Below, piece by piece: positions 41,056 through 49,077 of a stretch of DNA of 64,000 nucleotides. A program made the position numbers and the translations under genes. The notes under the pieces are model-generated. The model saw nothing but the letters and a program-made list of their open reading frames with translations. It searched no databases and was not told the DNA's origin. The DNA lies in NCBI RefSeq assembly GCF_002286775.1, contig NZ_NSGJ01000002.1:124001-188000 (forward strand), read 5' to 3'. The first letter of the stretch is position 1, and every line of letters begins with the position of its first letter. The DNA is from Myroides sp. N17-2 (GTDB lineage: Bacteria; Bacteroidota; Bacteroidia; Flavobacteriales; Flavobacteriaceae).

Positions 41056-41359
41056 AAAGAATAAATTTGAGCGTGAAAATACCTATTTTTTTTCCAATAT
41101 CAGAGTTATTAAAGAAAAAATAACGCTCTTGCGTTTCCTTAGTACGAATTATGGACTTATTGGACGTTTTTTTAATGTTTTATTGATAATAATATGAGTT
41201 AATGTAGAATAGCTTCATTTTATATTAATATTTAATTTAGAATACTGCCTCATATACTGTTCTTTGTATAAGAAAACGGCGTCTTAATGATAGAATTACT
41301 TATCTTTCGCTCCAAATCAAATGAAAAGCCTATTTTTACGCTTTTATAAAACCCTAACA
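41056..41359. other. 304-bp divergent promoter region, symporter / S9 peptidase
   Basis: AT-rich spacer between divergent genes. An imperfect inverted repeat (GAGTTATT ... AATAACGCTC, about 41103-41128) lies near the symporter start. TATCTTTC near 41300 is a near match to the -7 box for the peptidase. Nothing else is recognisable. Confidence 0.45.
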
Positions 41360-43261
41360 ATGAAAAAAATATTCTTATTTGCTTTAAGCTTAGCGAGTTT
41401 ATCTGCTTTTTCTCAAGAAGTGATGACTAAAGAGCTTCTTTGGAAATTAGGTAGAGTAAGTCCGATAGGAGTTACTAAAGATGGTAAAAACCTAATCTTT
41501 AAAGTAAGTCACGCTAATATGGCAGAAGATAAGTTTGATTCTAAAACTTATCAAATCCCTGTTACTGGTGGTTCTCCAGTTGAAATTACTGAATACAAAC
41601 ATTTACTAAGTGATAAGAATATCTCTCCTGACGGAAAGTTAATCTTATCTGATGAAGCAGTAAAGATTAATAAAGTATTAGGTAAAGATCTTTATCCTAC
41701 TATGGAAAAATCGAATACTTATGTATTTGATGGTTTAGATTATAGACATTGGGATACTTGGAATGATGGTTCTCATAACCACGTGTTCTATGCAAATAAA
41801 GATAACAAAGAGTCTAAAGTAGATATTATGGCTAATGAGCCATATGATGCACCTCAAAAACCATTCGGAGGAGACGAAGACTATACTTGGACTCCTGATG
41901 GAACAGGTATTATCTATGTGTCTAAAAAGAAATTTGGAACAGAGTACGCTACTAGTACAAATACAGATTTATATTTATACGACTTAGCAACTAAGAAAAC
42001 TTCTAACTTAACAGAAGCAAATAAAGGGTATGATACACACCCTACTTATTCTCCAGAAGGACACCTTACTTGGTTACAAATGAAACGCGACGGATTCGAA
42101 GCGGATAAGAATGATATCATTGTACGTTATAACGGAATTGATATGAACCTTACTGGTGGATGGGATGGTACTGTAGACAGCTATAAATGGAGTAAAGATG
42201 GTAAGAAAATATACTTTATCGCTGCTGTAAAAGGTACTGTACAGTTATTCGAAGTAAACTTCCCTGGTAGAACACGTATTGCTATTAACGTTAGACAAAT
42301 TACTAATGGTGATTTTGACGTGAATGGTATTGTTGATGTGACTGGTGATACAGCTATCGTTACACGTACTGACTTTAACCATGCTTCTGAAGTTTATGCT
42401 TATAATATGGCTAAAAACACTTGGAACCAAATCACGAAAGTAAATAATGAGGCTTATTCTAAAATTGCATTAAGCAAAAGCGAGAAGAGAATCGTTAAGA
42501 CTGTTGATGGAAAAGATATGGTTACTTGGGTAGTATATCCTCCTAATTTTGATCCTAATAAAAAGTATCCTACTTTATTATATGCTCAAGGTGGACCACA
42601 GTCTGCATTATCTCAATTCTATTCTTTCCGTTGGAACTTCCAGTTAATGGCTGCAGAAGGATATATCGTGGTAGCTCCTAACCGTAGAGGTATGCCTGGA
42701 CATGGAGTAGAGTGGAATGAAGCTATCTCTAAAGATTGGGGTGGTAAACCAATGCAAGATTACTTAGCTGCTATCGATGATGTAGCAAAAGAAAAATATG
42801 TTGATAAAGCGAGATTAGGTGCTGTAGGTGCTAGCTACGGTGGGTACTCAGTATTCTACTTAGCAGGTATCCACGAGAACCGCTTCAAATCGTTTATTTC
42901 ACACTGTGGAGTATTTGATTTAGTAAGTATGTATGGAACTACAGAGGAGGTATTCTTCCCTAACTTCGATACAGGTGGAGCATATTGGGAAAAAGACAAT
43001 AAAGATGCACAAAATGCTATCAAAAACTTTAATCCTATCAACAACGTTGACAAATGGAATACGCCTATCTTAGTTATCCAAGGTGGTAAAGATTACCGTG
43101 TGCCTATCGGACAAGGACAAGAAGCTTTTCAAGCAGCACAACTTAGAGGAATCAAAAGTAGATTCTTATATTTACCAGAAGAGAACCATTGGGTAGTGAA
43201 ACCACAGAACGCACAAGTATGGCAAGGTGAATTTTTCCGTTGGTTGAAAGAAACACTTTAG
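41360..43261 (+). CDS. S9-family serine peptidase (dipeptidyl/acylaminoacyl-peptidase type)
   Basis: 633 residues from ATG 41360, where a signal peptide begins (MKKIFLFALSLASLSAFSQ); the open frame extends 13 codons upstream with less suitable residues. An N-terminal beta-propeller (WD40-like repeats such as DGKLILSD and DEDYTWTPDGTGIIYVS) precedes an alpha/beta-hydrolase. The catalytic triad is Ser492 (GASYGGYS), Asp578 (GGKDYRVP) and His610 (EENHWV). It is exported to the periplasm or beyond and should cleave oligopeptides. It is monocistronic, closed by a terminator. Confidence 0.93.
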   Translation: MKKIFLFALSLASLSAFSQEVMTKELLWKLGRVSPIGVTKDGKNLIFKVSHANMAEDKFDSKTYQIPVTGGSPVEITEYKHLLSDKNISPDGKLILSDEAVKINKVLGKDLYPTMEKSNTYVFDGLDYRHWDTWNDGSHNHVFYANKDNKESKVDIMANEPYDAPQKPFGGDEDYTWTPDGTGIIYVSKKKFGTEYATSTNTDLYLYDLATKKTSNLTEANKGYDTHPTYSPEGHLTWLQMKRDGFEADKNDIIVRYNGIDMNLTGGWDGTVDSYKWSKDGKKIYFIAAVKGTVQLFEVNFPGRTRIAINVRQITNGDFDVNGIVDVTGDTAIVTRTDFNHASEVYAYNMAKNTWNQITKVNNEAYSKIALSKSEKRIVKTVDGKDMVTWVVYPPNFDPNKKYPTLLYAQGGPQSALSQFYSFRWNFQLMAAEGYIVVAPNRRGMPGHGVEWNEAISKDWGGKPMQDYLAAIDDVAKEKYVDKARLGAVGASYGGYSVFYLAGIHENRFKSFISHCGVFDLVSMYGTTEEVFFPNFDTGGAYWEKDNKDAQNAIKNFNPINNVDKWNTPILVIQGGKDYRVPIGQGQEAFQAAQLRGIKSRFLYLPEENHWVVKPQNAQVWQGEFFRWLKETL

Positions 43262-43282
43262 TTAATACTTAAACTAATATAA

Positions 43283-43323
43283 TGAGCAGTGTATCCTAAT
43301 TATGGGGTACACTGCTTTTTTTT
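43283..43323 (+). terminator. Terminator of the S9 peptidase gene
   Basis: AGCAGTGTATCC pairs with GGGGTACACTGCT (G-T pairs allowed), followed by T8. Confidence 0.85.
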
Positions 43324-43471
43324 GACAATATTATTCTGATTGTAAAAGGGTTAGAATGTTTGATTTTTTATATTAATGGCGTCTTGATAATGTGATTTGT
43401 GTAGATAAGTAATTGTAGAGGTTGTCTTTATGTAATAATGTATTTAGAATTATTAGGTATGCTATTTATGT

Positions 43472-43479
43472 TAATTTTG
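43472..43479 (+). promoter_or_regulatory. Candidate -7 box (TAATTTTG) for the next lipoprotein gene
   Basis: Matches TAnnTTTG, 18 bp before the start codon. Confidence 0.45.
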
Positions 43480-43496
43480 TCAAAAAATAAATTACT

Positions 43497-44372
43497 ATGA
43501 AAAAGATTATTTACAGTGCTTTAGTTGCACTTGCATTTGTTGGGGTATCATGTAGTTCAGATGATAATAGTTCTAATGGAGGAGAGAATGGAGGAGTTAC
43601 TCCACCTAATAAAAAGATATTAGTTATCGATAAGATTAATATTAATTCTACCGATAATTATGACGGTAAGCCTGATTATCAAACTTCTATATTTCTTTTT
43701 AAATATGAGAATAAGAAGTTAATCACTATGGAGAGTGAAGAAAATGACTTGTTTTATAAGTTTTCTTATGATGACAAGGGAATTGTAAAAGATATTGAGT
43801 CAACTGAAATAGAAGATACATACGAAGGAGAAAAGAAAGTAACTAAAAAACATATTGTTTCTGATTTTCTTGGTGTAACTCCTTTTAATCTTGGAAAAAT
43901 AGGTAAAGTTAATCAAATGGATAAAGGTAATGCCGTTGACATGACTTTCTATTCTTACGATGAAACAGATAAAGTTATTGGAGAATATAAAAGCACAATG
44001 AGGTATGATACACAACCTTTTGCAGCTTTCCATACTTTAAATACTACTGGAGCTGTTGATTTAAGTAAAAAGACTCAAGTAGATTTTGGAGTGAATGCAG
44101 GTGCTTTTAATGGAGTTGATTATTTAAATAAATTGTTACCTGTAAATAATCCAACTTACTTAAAGCATGCCTTAGTGGGTAGTGAAGAGTATGTAGAGAC
44201 TACTATAGCATATAAATACGATAAGGATAATTATCCGACTTCATTTGAATACACTATAATTGATCATGTATATGAAGATGATTGGAATCCGATAACTCAT
44301 AAAGTTGAGTATAAGTGGGTTTCATATACAATAAAAGGTAACGCTACTATCACATATAAAGAGTTAAAATAA
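43497..44372 (+). CDS. Lipoprotein of unknown function
   Basis: 291 residues with signal peptide and lipobox VSCSSDDN (Cys19), then a Gly/Asn-rich linker. The rest is strand-rich with many aromatic and charged residues; segments such as KFSYDDKGIVKDIES and TTIAYKYDKDNYPTSFEYT resemble the YD/RHS-like strands seen in Bacteroidota lipoproteins of the DUF4595 kind, but I cannot confirm a family. It is monocistronic: own promoter box and own terminator. Confidence 0.75.
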   Translation: MKKIIYSALVALAFVGVSCSSDDNSSNGGENGGVTPPNKKILVIDKININSTDNYDGKPDYQTSIFLFKYENKKLITMESEENDLFYKFSYDDKGIVKDIESTEIEDTYEGEKKVTKKHIVSDFLGVTPFNLGKIGKVNQMDKGNAVDMTFYSYDETDKVIGEYKSTMRYDTQPFAAFHTLNTTGAVDLSKKTQVDFGVNAGAFNGVDYLNKLLPVNNPTYLKHALVGSEEYVETTIAYKYDKDNYPTSFEYTIIDHVYEDDWNPITHKVEYKWVSYTIKGNATITYKELK

Positions 44373-44393
44373 CATTCAAGATATGTTTTTTGT

Positions 44394-44428
44394 AAAGGCT
44401 ATTTCCCGTTTGGGAGGTAGCCTTTTTT
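44394..44428 (+). terminator. Terminator behind lipoprotein gene
   Basis: AAAGGCTATTTCCC pairs with GGGAGGTAGCCTTT around a four-base loop, then T6. Confidence 0.85.
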
Positions 44429-44511
44429 CATTGTTATAAAGAGATTGACTTTTAGGATAGTCAAGCTAAAAGAGAGCTGTTGATTATGTGTTTTTTACCG
44501 TTCTTTTTAGG

Positions 44512-44592
44512 GGTGGTCGGCATGTGGTCGGCTGTTGATAGGCATGTGATGGGCTGAAAAGTACCAAAAACAAGCCTATCACCTGCCTATCA
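44512..44592. repeat. Large inverted repeat built from GG(T/A)(C/A/T)GGC-type units
   Basis: The arm 44536-44555 pairs with 44573-44592 over 20 positions (one mismatch, one G-T) around a 17-base loop. A related unit with GGTCGGCATGTGGTCGGCT precedes the left arm at 44515-44533, and both arms contain two near-copies of a GATAGGC core. GC content is clearly above that of the surroundings. It may be a member of a dispersed palindromic family, or a site for a protein or RNA; this cannot be told from one copy. Confidence 0.55.
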
Positions 44593-44844
44593 CCTTCCTA
44601 GCATATAGTTATCAATAGTATGTTAATAGGTCAAAGAGGAAGTATAATTATTTAGCAAAAATTAGGTGTGAGATGTATAGATCAAGTAGGTGAGCTAGTA
44701 ATAGGACTGTGTATATCTTGGTTAATACACAATAAATATGGTTGATTAAACTAGTGAAACAGAATAAAATAGTATTTAAAGTGTTGTTTTTATGCCAATT
44801 CTTATCCCTTTTTTTATCTTTACGATTCTAACAAACCTAACAAT

Positions 44845-46044
44845 ATGTATAAAAATCAATTTAAAGCATGGGTTTTAGCCCTAATGCTATCAGCTGGATA
44901 TTCTGCAACTTCTTTTGCTCAAGATAATCTAGTTAATTCACTTAAATTAAATGCTAGTGCTAAGAGTAAAGAACTATATAAGTTCACAGATGTAATTAAT
45001 ATAGAGAATACTTCTATTAAAAATCAAGGTTCATCGGGAACTTGTTGGTCATATTCTGCTAATTCATTTATAGAATCAGAGATGATGCGTATGGGGAAAC
45101 GCCCTGTTGAGATTTCTCAGATTTACTCTGCGCGTAATGCTTATGTAGAAAAAGGGAAAATGTATGTCAAAATGCATGGTGCTGTCACTTTAGGTGATGG
45201 TGGAGCATTTCACGATGTAATGAATATGTATAAAAAATATGGTGCTGTACCTCAGTCTGTCTATTCTGGATTAAACTATGGTACTGCAGCTAATAAGTTC
45301 GCTGAGATGGCAGCTGTCCAAGAGGGTATACTTAAAGCTGTTGTCTCTAATCCTAATAAAAAGCTTACGCCTAACTGGGAAAAAGCATATACTGCTGCGA
45401 TAGATGCTTATCTAGGAGAAGTGCCTAAAGAGTTCACTTGGGAAGGAAAGACATATACTCCTGAGACTTTTGCTAAAGAGGTAGTAGGGATTAATGCTAA
45501 TGATTATGTAGAGATTGGTTCTGATATGAACTATCCATTATATGAGAAGTTTATCTTATTAGTACCTGATAACTGGGGGTTTGATCAAGTGTATAATGTT
45601 CAGATCAACGAGTTAACTGATATTATTGATCACGCTGTTAAGAAAGGATTCACTGTAGCATGGGCTGGTGATGTTAGTGAGAAATACTTTAGCTGGAAAA
45701 ATGGAGTAGCATTCGTACCTGAGAAAGAATGGGATGATATGACTACTGCGGAGAAAGACGATATGTTTAATGGGCCTAAGCCTGAGCGTAAAGTTACTGC
45801 AGAGATGCGTCAAGAGGCTTTTGATAATTATACGACTACAGATGACCACGGTATGCACATTGTAGGGATTTCTAAAGATCAAAAAGGTCGTGAGTATTAC
45901 ATCATCAAAAACTCTTGGGGAACTACGAATGATTATAAAGGGTATATGTATATGAGTAAAGAGTTTGTGAAATATAAAACTACTGATATCATGATACACA
46001 AGGATGGTATTCCTAAAGACATTGCTAAGAAACTAAGTTTGTAA
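44845..46044 (+). CDS. C1-family cysteine peptidase, bleomycin-hydrolase/PepC-like
   Basis: 399 residues with a signal peptide ending near FAQ (residue 26), so unlike cytosolic PepC it is exported. Papain-fold catalytic residues are all visible: Gln61 and Cys67 (NQGSSGTCWSYSA), His338 (DDHGMHIVGI) and Asn356 (IKNSWGT). The insertions and order match the bleomycin hydrolase/aminopeptidase C branch. It probably trims peptides in the periplasm. MscS follows after 25 bases, possibly on the same transcript. Confidence 0.92.
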   Translation: MYKNQFKAWVLALMLSAGYSATSFAQDNLVNSLKLNASAKSKELYKFTDVINIENTSIKNQGSSGTCWSYSANSFIESEMMRMGKRPVEISQIYSARNAYVEKGKMYVKMHGAVTLGDGGAFHDVMNMYKKYGAVPQSVYSGLNYGTAANKFAEMAAVQEGILKAVVSNPNKKLTPNWEKAYTAAIDAYLGEVPKEFTWEGKTYTPETFAKEVVGINANDYVEIGSDMNYPLYEKFILLVPDNWGFDQVYNVQINELTDIIDHAVKKGFTVAWAGDVSEKYFSWKNGVAFVPEKEWDDMTTAEKDDMFNGPKPERKVTAEMRQEAFDNYTTTDDHGMHIVGISKDQKGREYYIIKNSWGTTNDYKGYMYMSKEFVKYKTTDIMIHKDGIPKDIAKKLSL

Positions 46045-46069
46045 AAAGAAAATAAATTAAAAAAGCGCT

Positions 46070-46903
46070 ATGGAAAAATTTGCTGTTGGATTAGATGTGA
46101 TGATTACAAATACGATGGGAGCCTTACCCCAGATAGGGGTAGGTGTACTGATATTAGTAATCGGAGGTTTTATTATAAAATCATTTTTAAGAGGACTACG
46201 TAATCGTTTTGAGAAGAAGAATATGGAGAAGTCTCTTAGAGGATTCTTACTAAGTATTATTCAGGCTTCATTATATGTGTTGTTGTTATTAACGGCAGCC
46301 TCTACTATGGGTATTCAGACTACTTCATTTTTGACGATATTTGCTTCTGCTGGTTTAGCGATTGGTTTAGCACTTCAGGGGAGTTTGTCTAACTTCGCAG
46401 GTGGGGTATTGATCTTGTTGTTTAAGCCATTTAAAGTAGGAGAGTATATCTCTAACCCTGCTGGTACAGAAGGTACAGTAGATAAGATTGATTTGTTATA
46501 TACAACATTGACAGGGCCTACAGGACTGAAAATATATAGTCCTAATGGACCATTAGCAAACTCTGTGATTACTAATTATTCAGATATTGCCTCTCGTCGT
46601 TATGATTTCGTTGTCGGAATTTCTTATGATGCGAACATTAAGGTGGCACAAACAGTGATCTTAGAAGCGTTGGCTAAAGATGATAGAGTAAAACAAGATC
46701 CTCTTCCTTTAGTTTATGTCAATAGTCTAGCGGATAGTTCGGTTAACTTAAATGTCCGTGTATGGATGGAAAGAGCGAACTATTGGGATACAGTATTTGC
46801 TATTCAACAATTAGTAAAGAATGCACTAGATACTGCTAATATTGAGATTCCATTTCCTCAGCGTGATGTACACATAATAGATGATAAACATATTAGAGAT
46901 TAA
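46070..46903 (+). CDS. Small-conductance mechanosensitive channel, MscS family
   Basis: 277 residues: three transmembrane helices (about 18-37, 60-82, 86-108), the pore helix with conserved Gly/Ala pattern (FASAGLAIGLALQGSLSNFAGGVLILLFKPFKVGEYI), a beta domain and a C-terminal mixed domain. This is the standard length of minimal MscS. It opens under membrane tension to release solutes during hypo-osmotic shock. A terminator follows. Confidence 0.94.
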   Translation: MEKFAVGLDVMITNTMGALPQIGVGVLILVIGGFIIKSFLRGLRNRFEKKNMEKSLRGFLLSIIQASLYVLLLLTAASTMGIQTTSFLTIFASAGLAIGLALQGSLSNFAGGVLILLFKPFKVGEYISNPAGTEGTVDKIDLLYTTLTGPTGLKIYSPNGPLANSVITNYSDIASRRYDFVVGISYDANIKVAQTVILEALAKDDRVKQDPLPLVYVNSLADSSVNLNVRVWMERANYWDTVFAIQQLVKNALDTANIEIPFPQRDVHIIDDKHIRD

Positions 46904-46914
46904 TAAGTTAAGAG

Positions 46915-46944
46915 ACTCCTTTCAATTTGAAAGGAGTTTTTTTT
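46915..46944 (+). terminator. Terminator of the mscS gene
   Basis: Perfect 10-bp stem ACTCCTTTCA / TGAAAGGAGT with loop ATT and T8. Confidence 0.9.
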
Positions 46945-46991
46945 GCTATAATTTGTAGCGTATTTTTTTATACGACTGCTATTTATTGGGC

Positions 46992-46999
46992 TATATTTG
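46992..46999 (+). promoter_or_regulatory. Candidate -7 box (TATATTTG) for the DJ-1/PfpI gene
   Basis: Exact TAnnTTTG match. It contains the TTG that could otherwise be taken as the gene's start, which argues for the ATG at 47015. Confidence 0.5.
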
Positions 47000-47014
47000 A
47001 GTAAAATAAAAAAG

Positions 47015-47602
47015 ATGGAAGCAAATCATATTTACGTTTACTTATTTGATGGATATTCAGACTGGGAGATTGGATACCTGATGCCAGAATTGAGACAAGA
47101 TAATAGATATACTGTGCTAACTGTATCTGATACAGGGGCAGATGTAGTGTCTATGGGAGGAATGAAAGTAAGTGTTGATGCTAGTTTAGCTGATATAAAC
47201 CTGATGAATATGAAGCTATTGATTCTAGTAGGAGGGCAGATGTGGGAAGAGAATAAGAAAGATCTTATGGATTTAGACAGTGTGATCTATAACATTTATC
47301 AGCGTAAGTTGCCTATTGCTGCTATCTGTGGAGCGACATTGTATTTAGCACATAAAGGAATGCTAGATCAGGTACAGCATACTAGTAATGCGTTGTTTTA
47401 CATGCAGGGACTAGTGCCTTCTTATCAAGGGGAAGGTAATTATGTAAATGAACTTTCAGTGAAAGGGGATAATATAATTACAGCTACAGGTATAGCACCT
47501 CTTGAGTTTACAAAAGAAATTATGAAGGAGCTTGACTTTAATGAAGAATATATAAATAGATGGTATCAATTATTTAAATATGGAATTTTCCCTTCTGCTT
47601 AA
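47015..47602 (+). CDS. DJ-1/PfpI-family protein (GATase1-like)
   Basis: 195 residues from ATG 47015; a TTG six codons upstream lies inside the promoter box. The nucleophile elbow AAICGAT puts the reactive Cys at 105, Glu18 (DWEIG) lies where the family has its Cys-contacting Glu, and His113 follows. Members include peptidases, deglycases and redox sensors; with Cys-Glu intact, an enzymatic or redox role is likely, but I cannot choose. The variant resembles the type-1 glutamine amidotransferase-like proteins (YdeA/YoaZ group). It appears to be transcribed alone. Confidence 0.88.
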   Translation: MEANHIYVYLFDGYSDWEIGYLMPELRQDNRYTVLTVSDTGADVVSMGGMKVSVDASLADINLMNMKLLILVGGQMWEENKKDLMDLDSVIYNIYQRKLPIAAICGATLYLAHKGMLDQVQHTSNALFYMQGLVPSYQGEGNYVNELSVKGDNIITATGIAPLEFTKEIMKELDFNEEYINRWYQLFKYGIFPSA

Positions 47603-47741
47603 TACTAATTACCATAATAATGCGTTTGTAAATAGACCATGTTAGGAATGTCTGCATAAGACATTGGTTATAGTTAGTTAGGGAGTAGTTATTTAGTAGT
47701 AACTACTGTATTTGAATTCAAGTAAAATTGTTTTGAAAAAG

Positions 47742-47768
47742 AAAGAGGCTGTTGATATAGCCTCTTTT
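47742..47768 (+). terminator. Terminator downstream of the DJ-1/PfpI gene
   Basis: Perfect stem AAAGAGGCT (47742-47750) / AGCCTCTTT (47759-47767) about 140 bp behind the stop; the T-run is short. Confidence 0.65.
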
Positions 47769-47869
47769 CGCATTTAATAGGGAGTGGAGTACTACAGATT
47801 GTCAGTTATATTTTTGAATATAAGGGTAGACTACTCTCTTATTGGGATAATTTTAGTTTTGTAGTTATA

Positions 47870-47904
47870 AAAAAAAGAGAATACCTTTTATAAGGTACCC
47901 TCTT
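47870..47904 (-). terminator. Terminator of the dusB gene
   Basis: AGAG-AA-TACCTT pairs with AAGGTA-CC-CTCT (2x2 internal loop). The A6 run on its left gives T6 on the minus strand. Confidence 0.7.
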
Positions 47905-47929
47905 GATTTATATGAAATAGTAGAAATCT

Positions 47930-48922
47930 TTATTCTACTACATAGTCTTTATATTCTTCTGCTATCCTATCGAATAGTGCTAATAACTCTATCGGATCAT
48001 CAGTGGTTACTAATTGTAAACGATGTGGTTTAAAACCGCGGATTCCCTTAAAGTAATTTGTATAGTGTCGTCTCATCTCTACGATACCTAATCGCTCACC
48101 TTTCCATTCCATAGACCAAATCAAGTGATTTTTAGCTGCATCTAGCCTATCCTTTATAGTAGGTGGAGGTAATATCTCTCCAGTATTAAAGAAGTGCTTA
48201 ATCTCGTTAAAAATCCATGGATATCCGATAGCGGCACGTCCGATCATCATTCCGTCTAACCCGAATGTCTCTTTATATTCTAGAGCTTTCTGAGGGTTAT
48301 CTATATCTCCGTTACCGAAGATAGGGATGTGTATACGTGGGTTGTTTTTGATACGTTCGATATGTGTCCAATCTGAGTGACCTTTATACATCTGTGCTCT
48401 AGTACGTGCGTGTACTGTCAGTGCTTGTACTCCTACATCTTGTAAGCGCTCTGCTACTTCGTCAATATTGATAGATTCATCATCCCAACCAAGACGTGTC
48501 TTCACAGTAACCGGTAAGTGTGTGCTGGTAACTACTGCTTTAGTTAAGCGAATCATTAGATCAATGTCTTTAAGCACTCCCGCACCTGCTCCTTTAGAAA
48601 CTACTTTCTTAACAGGACATCCAAAGTTAATATCAACTAAATCTGGCTGTACAGTTTCTACAATTCTTGCAGACTGTGCCATAGCCTCCTCATCACCTCC
48701 GAATATCTGAATACCTACTGGGCGTTCATAGTCGAATATGTCTAGTTTCATCTTACTTTTCATCGCATCTCTAATCAGTCCCTCAGAAGAGATAAATTCA
48801 GAATACATCAGGTCAGCACCATGTGCTTTACACAAACGGCGAAACGGTGGATCACTTACATCCTCCATAGGAGCTAAAAGTAATGGATGATCAGGAAGTT
48901 CTATATTGCCTATTTTAATCAT
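47930..48922 (-). CDS. dusB: tRNA-dihydrouridine synthase DusB
   Basis: Reduces uridines in the tRNA D-loop with FMN and NADPH. From Met at 48922 there are 330 residues; the frame opens eight codons earlier, but LLLAPMEDVSDPPFR should start about ten residues in, as it does from the later Met. FMN-barrel motifs: APMEDVSD (17-24), the catalytic Cys102 in DINFGCPVKKVVSKGAG, VHARTRAQMYKG and GNGDI, and MIGRAAIGYPWIF. Length and motifs fit the DusB branch. In this case it stands alone rather than next to fis. Confidence 0.93.
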   Translation of the reverse strand: MIKIGNIELPDHPLLLAPMEDVSDPPFRRLCKAHGADLMYSEFISSEGLIRDAMKSKMKLDIFDYERPVGIQIFGGDEEAMAQSARIVETVQPDLVDINFGCPVKKVVSKGAGAGVLKDIDLMIRLTKAVVTSTHLPVTVKTRLGWDDESINIDEVAERLQDVGVQALTVHARTRAQMYKGHSDWTHIERIKNNPRIHIPIFGNGDIDNPQKALEYKETFGLDGMMIGRAAIGYPWIFNEIKHFFNTGEILPPPTIKDRLDAAKNHLIWSMEWKGERLGIVEMRRHYTNYFKGIRGFKPHRLQLVTTDDPIELLALFDRIAEEYKDYVVE

Positions 48923-49077
48923 ATTCGTTCTAGAAATTTGATGCAAAAGTACGATTTTTTTGGCTTTTTGTTTTTTAGTTTAGTTAATGTTGTCTTTAAT
49001 TCAAATAAGAGGAGACTCTCTAGGATATACACAGTCAGTTATTTTGTATCTTTAACCTTTATTATACATCCACCACT

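Larger units (their letters stand above)
44373..44844. other. 472-bp gap with terminator and a structured repeat element
   Basis: Contains the terminator of the preceding gene, a small inverted repeat TTGACT/AGTCAA (44445-44464), a large hairpin with internal direct repeats (44512-44592), and the promoter region of the peptidase gene, with TATCTTTA near 44815 as a near match to the -7 box. No coding frame is convincing. Confidence 0.5.
47603..47929. other. 327-bp gap with two terminators
   Basis: Holds a plus-strand terminator (47742-47768), a minus-strand terminator (47870-47904) and a further inverted repeat AGTAGTTA / TAACTACT (about 47684-47707). Otherwise nothing recognisable. Confidence 0.5.

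Noticed and set aside
46997..47014. TTG start for the DJ-1/PfpI gene
   Set aside because: The TTG is part of an exact TATATTTG promoter box, and ATG 47015 gives the usual N-terminus.
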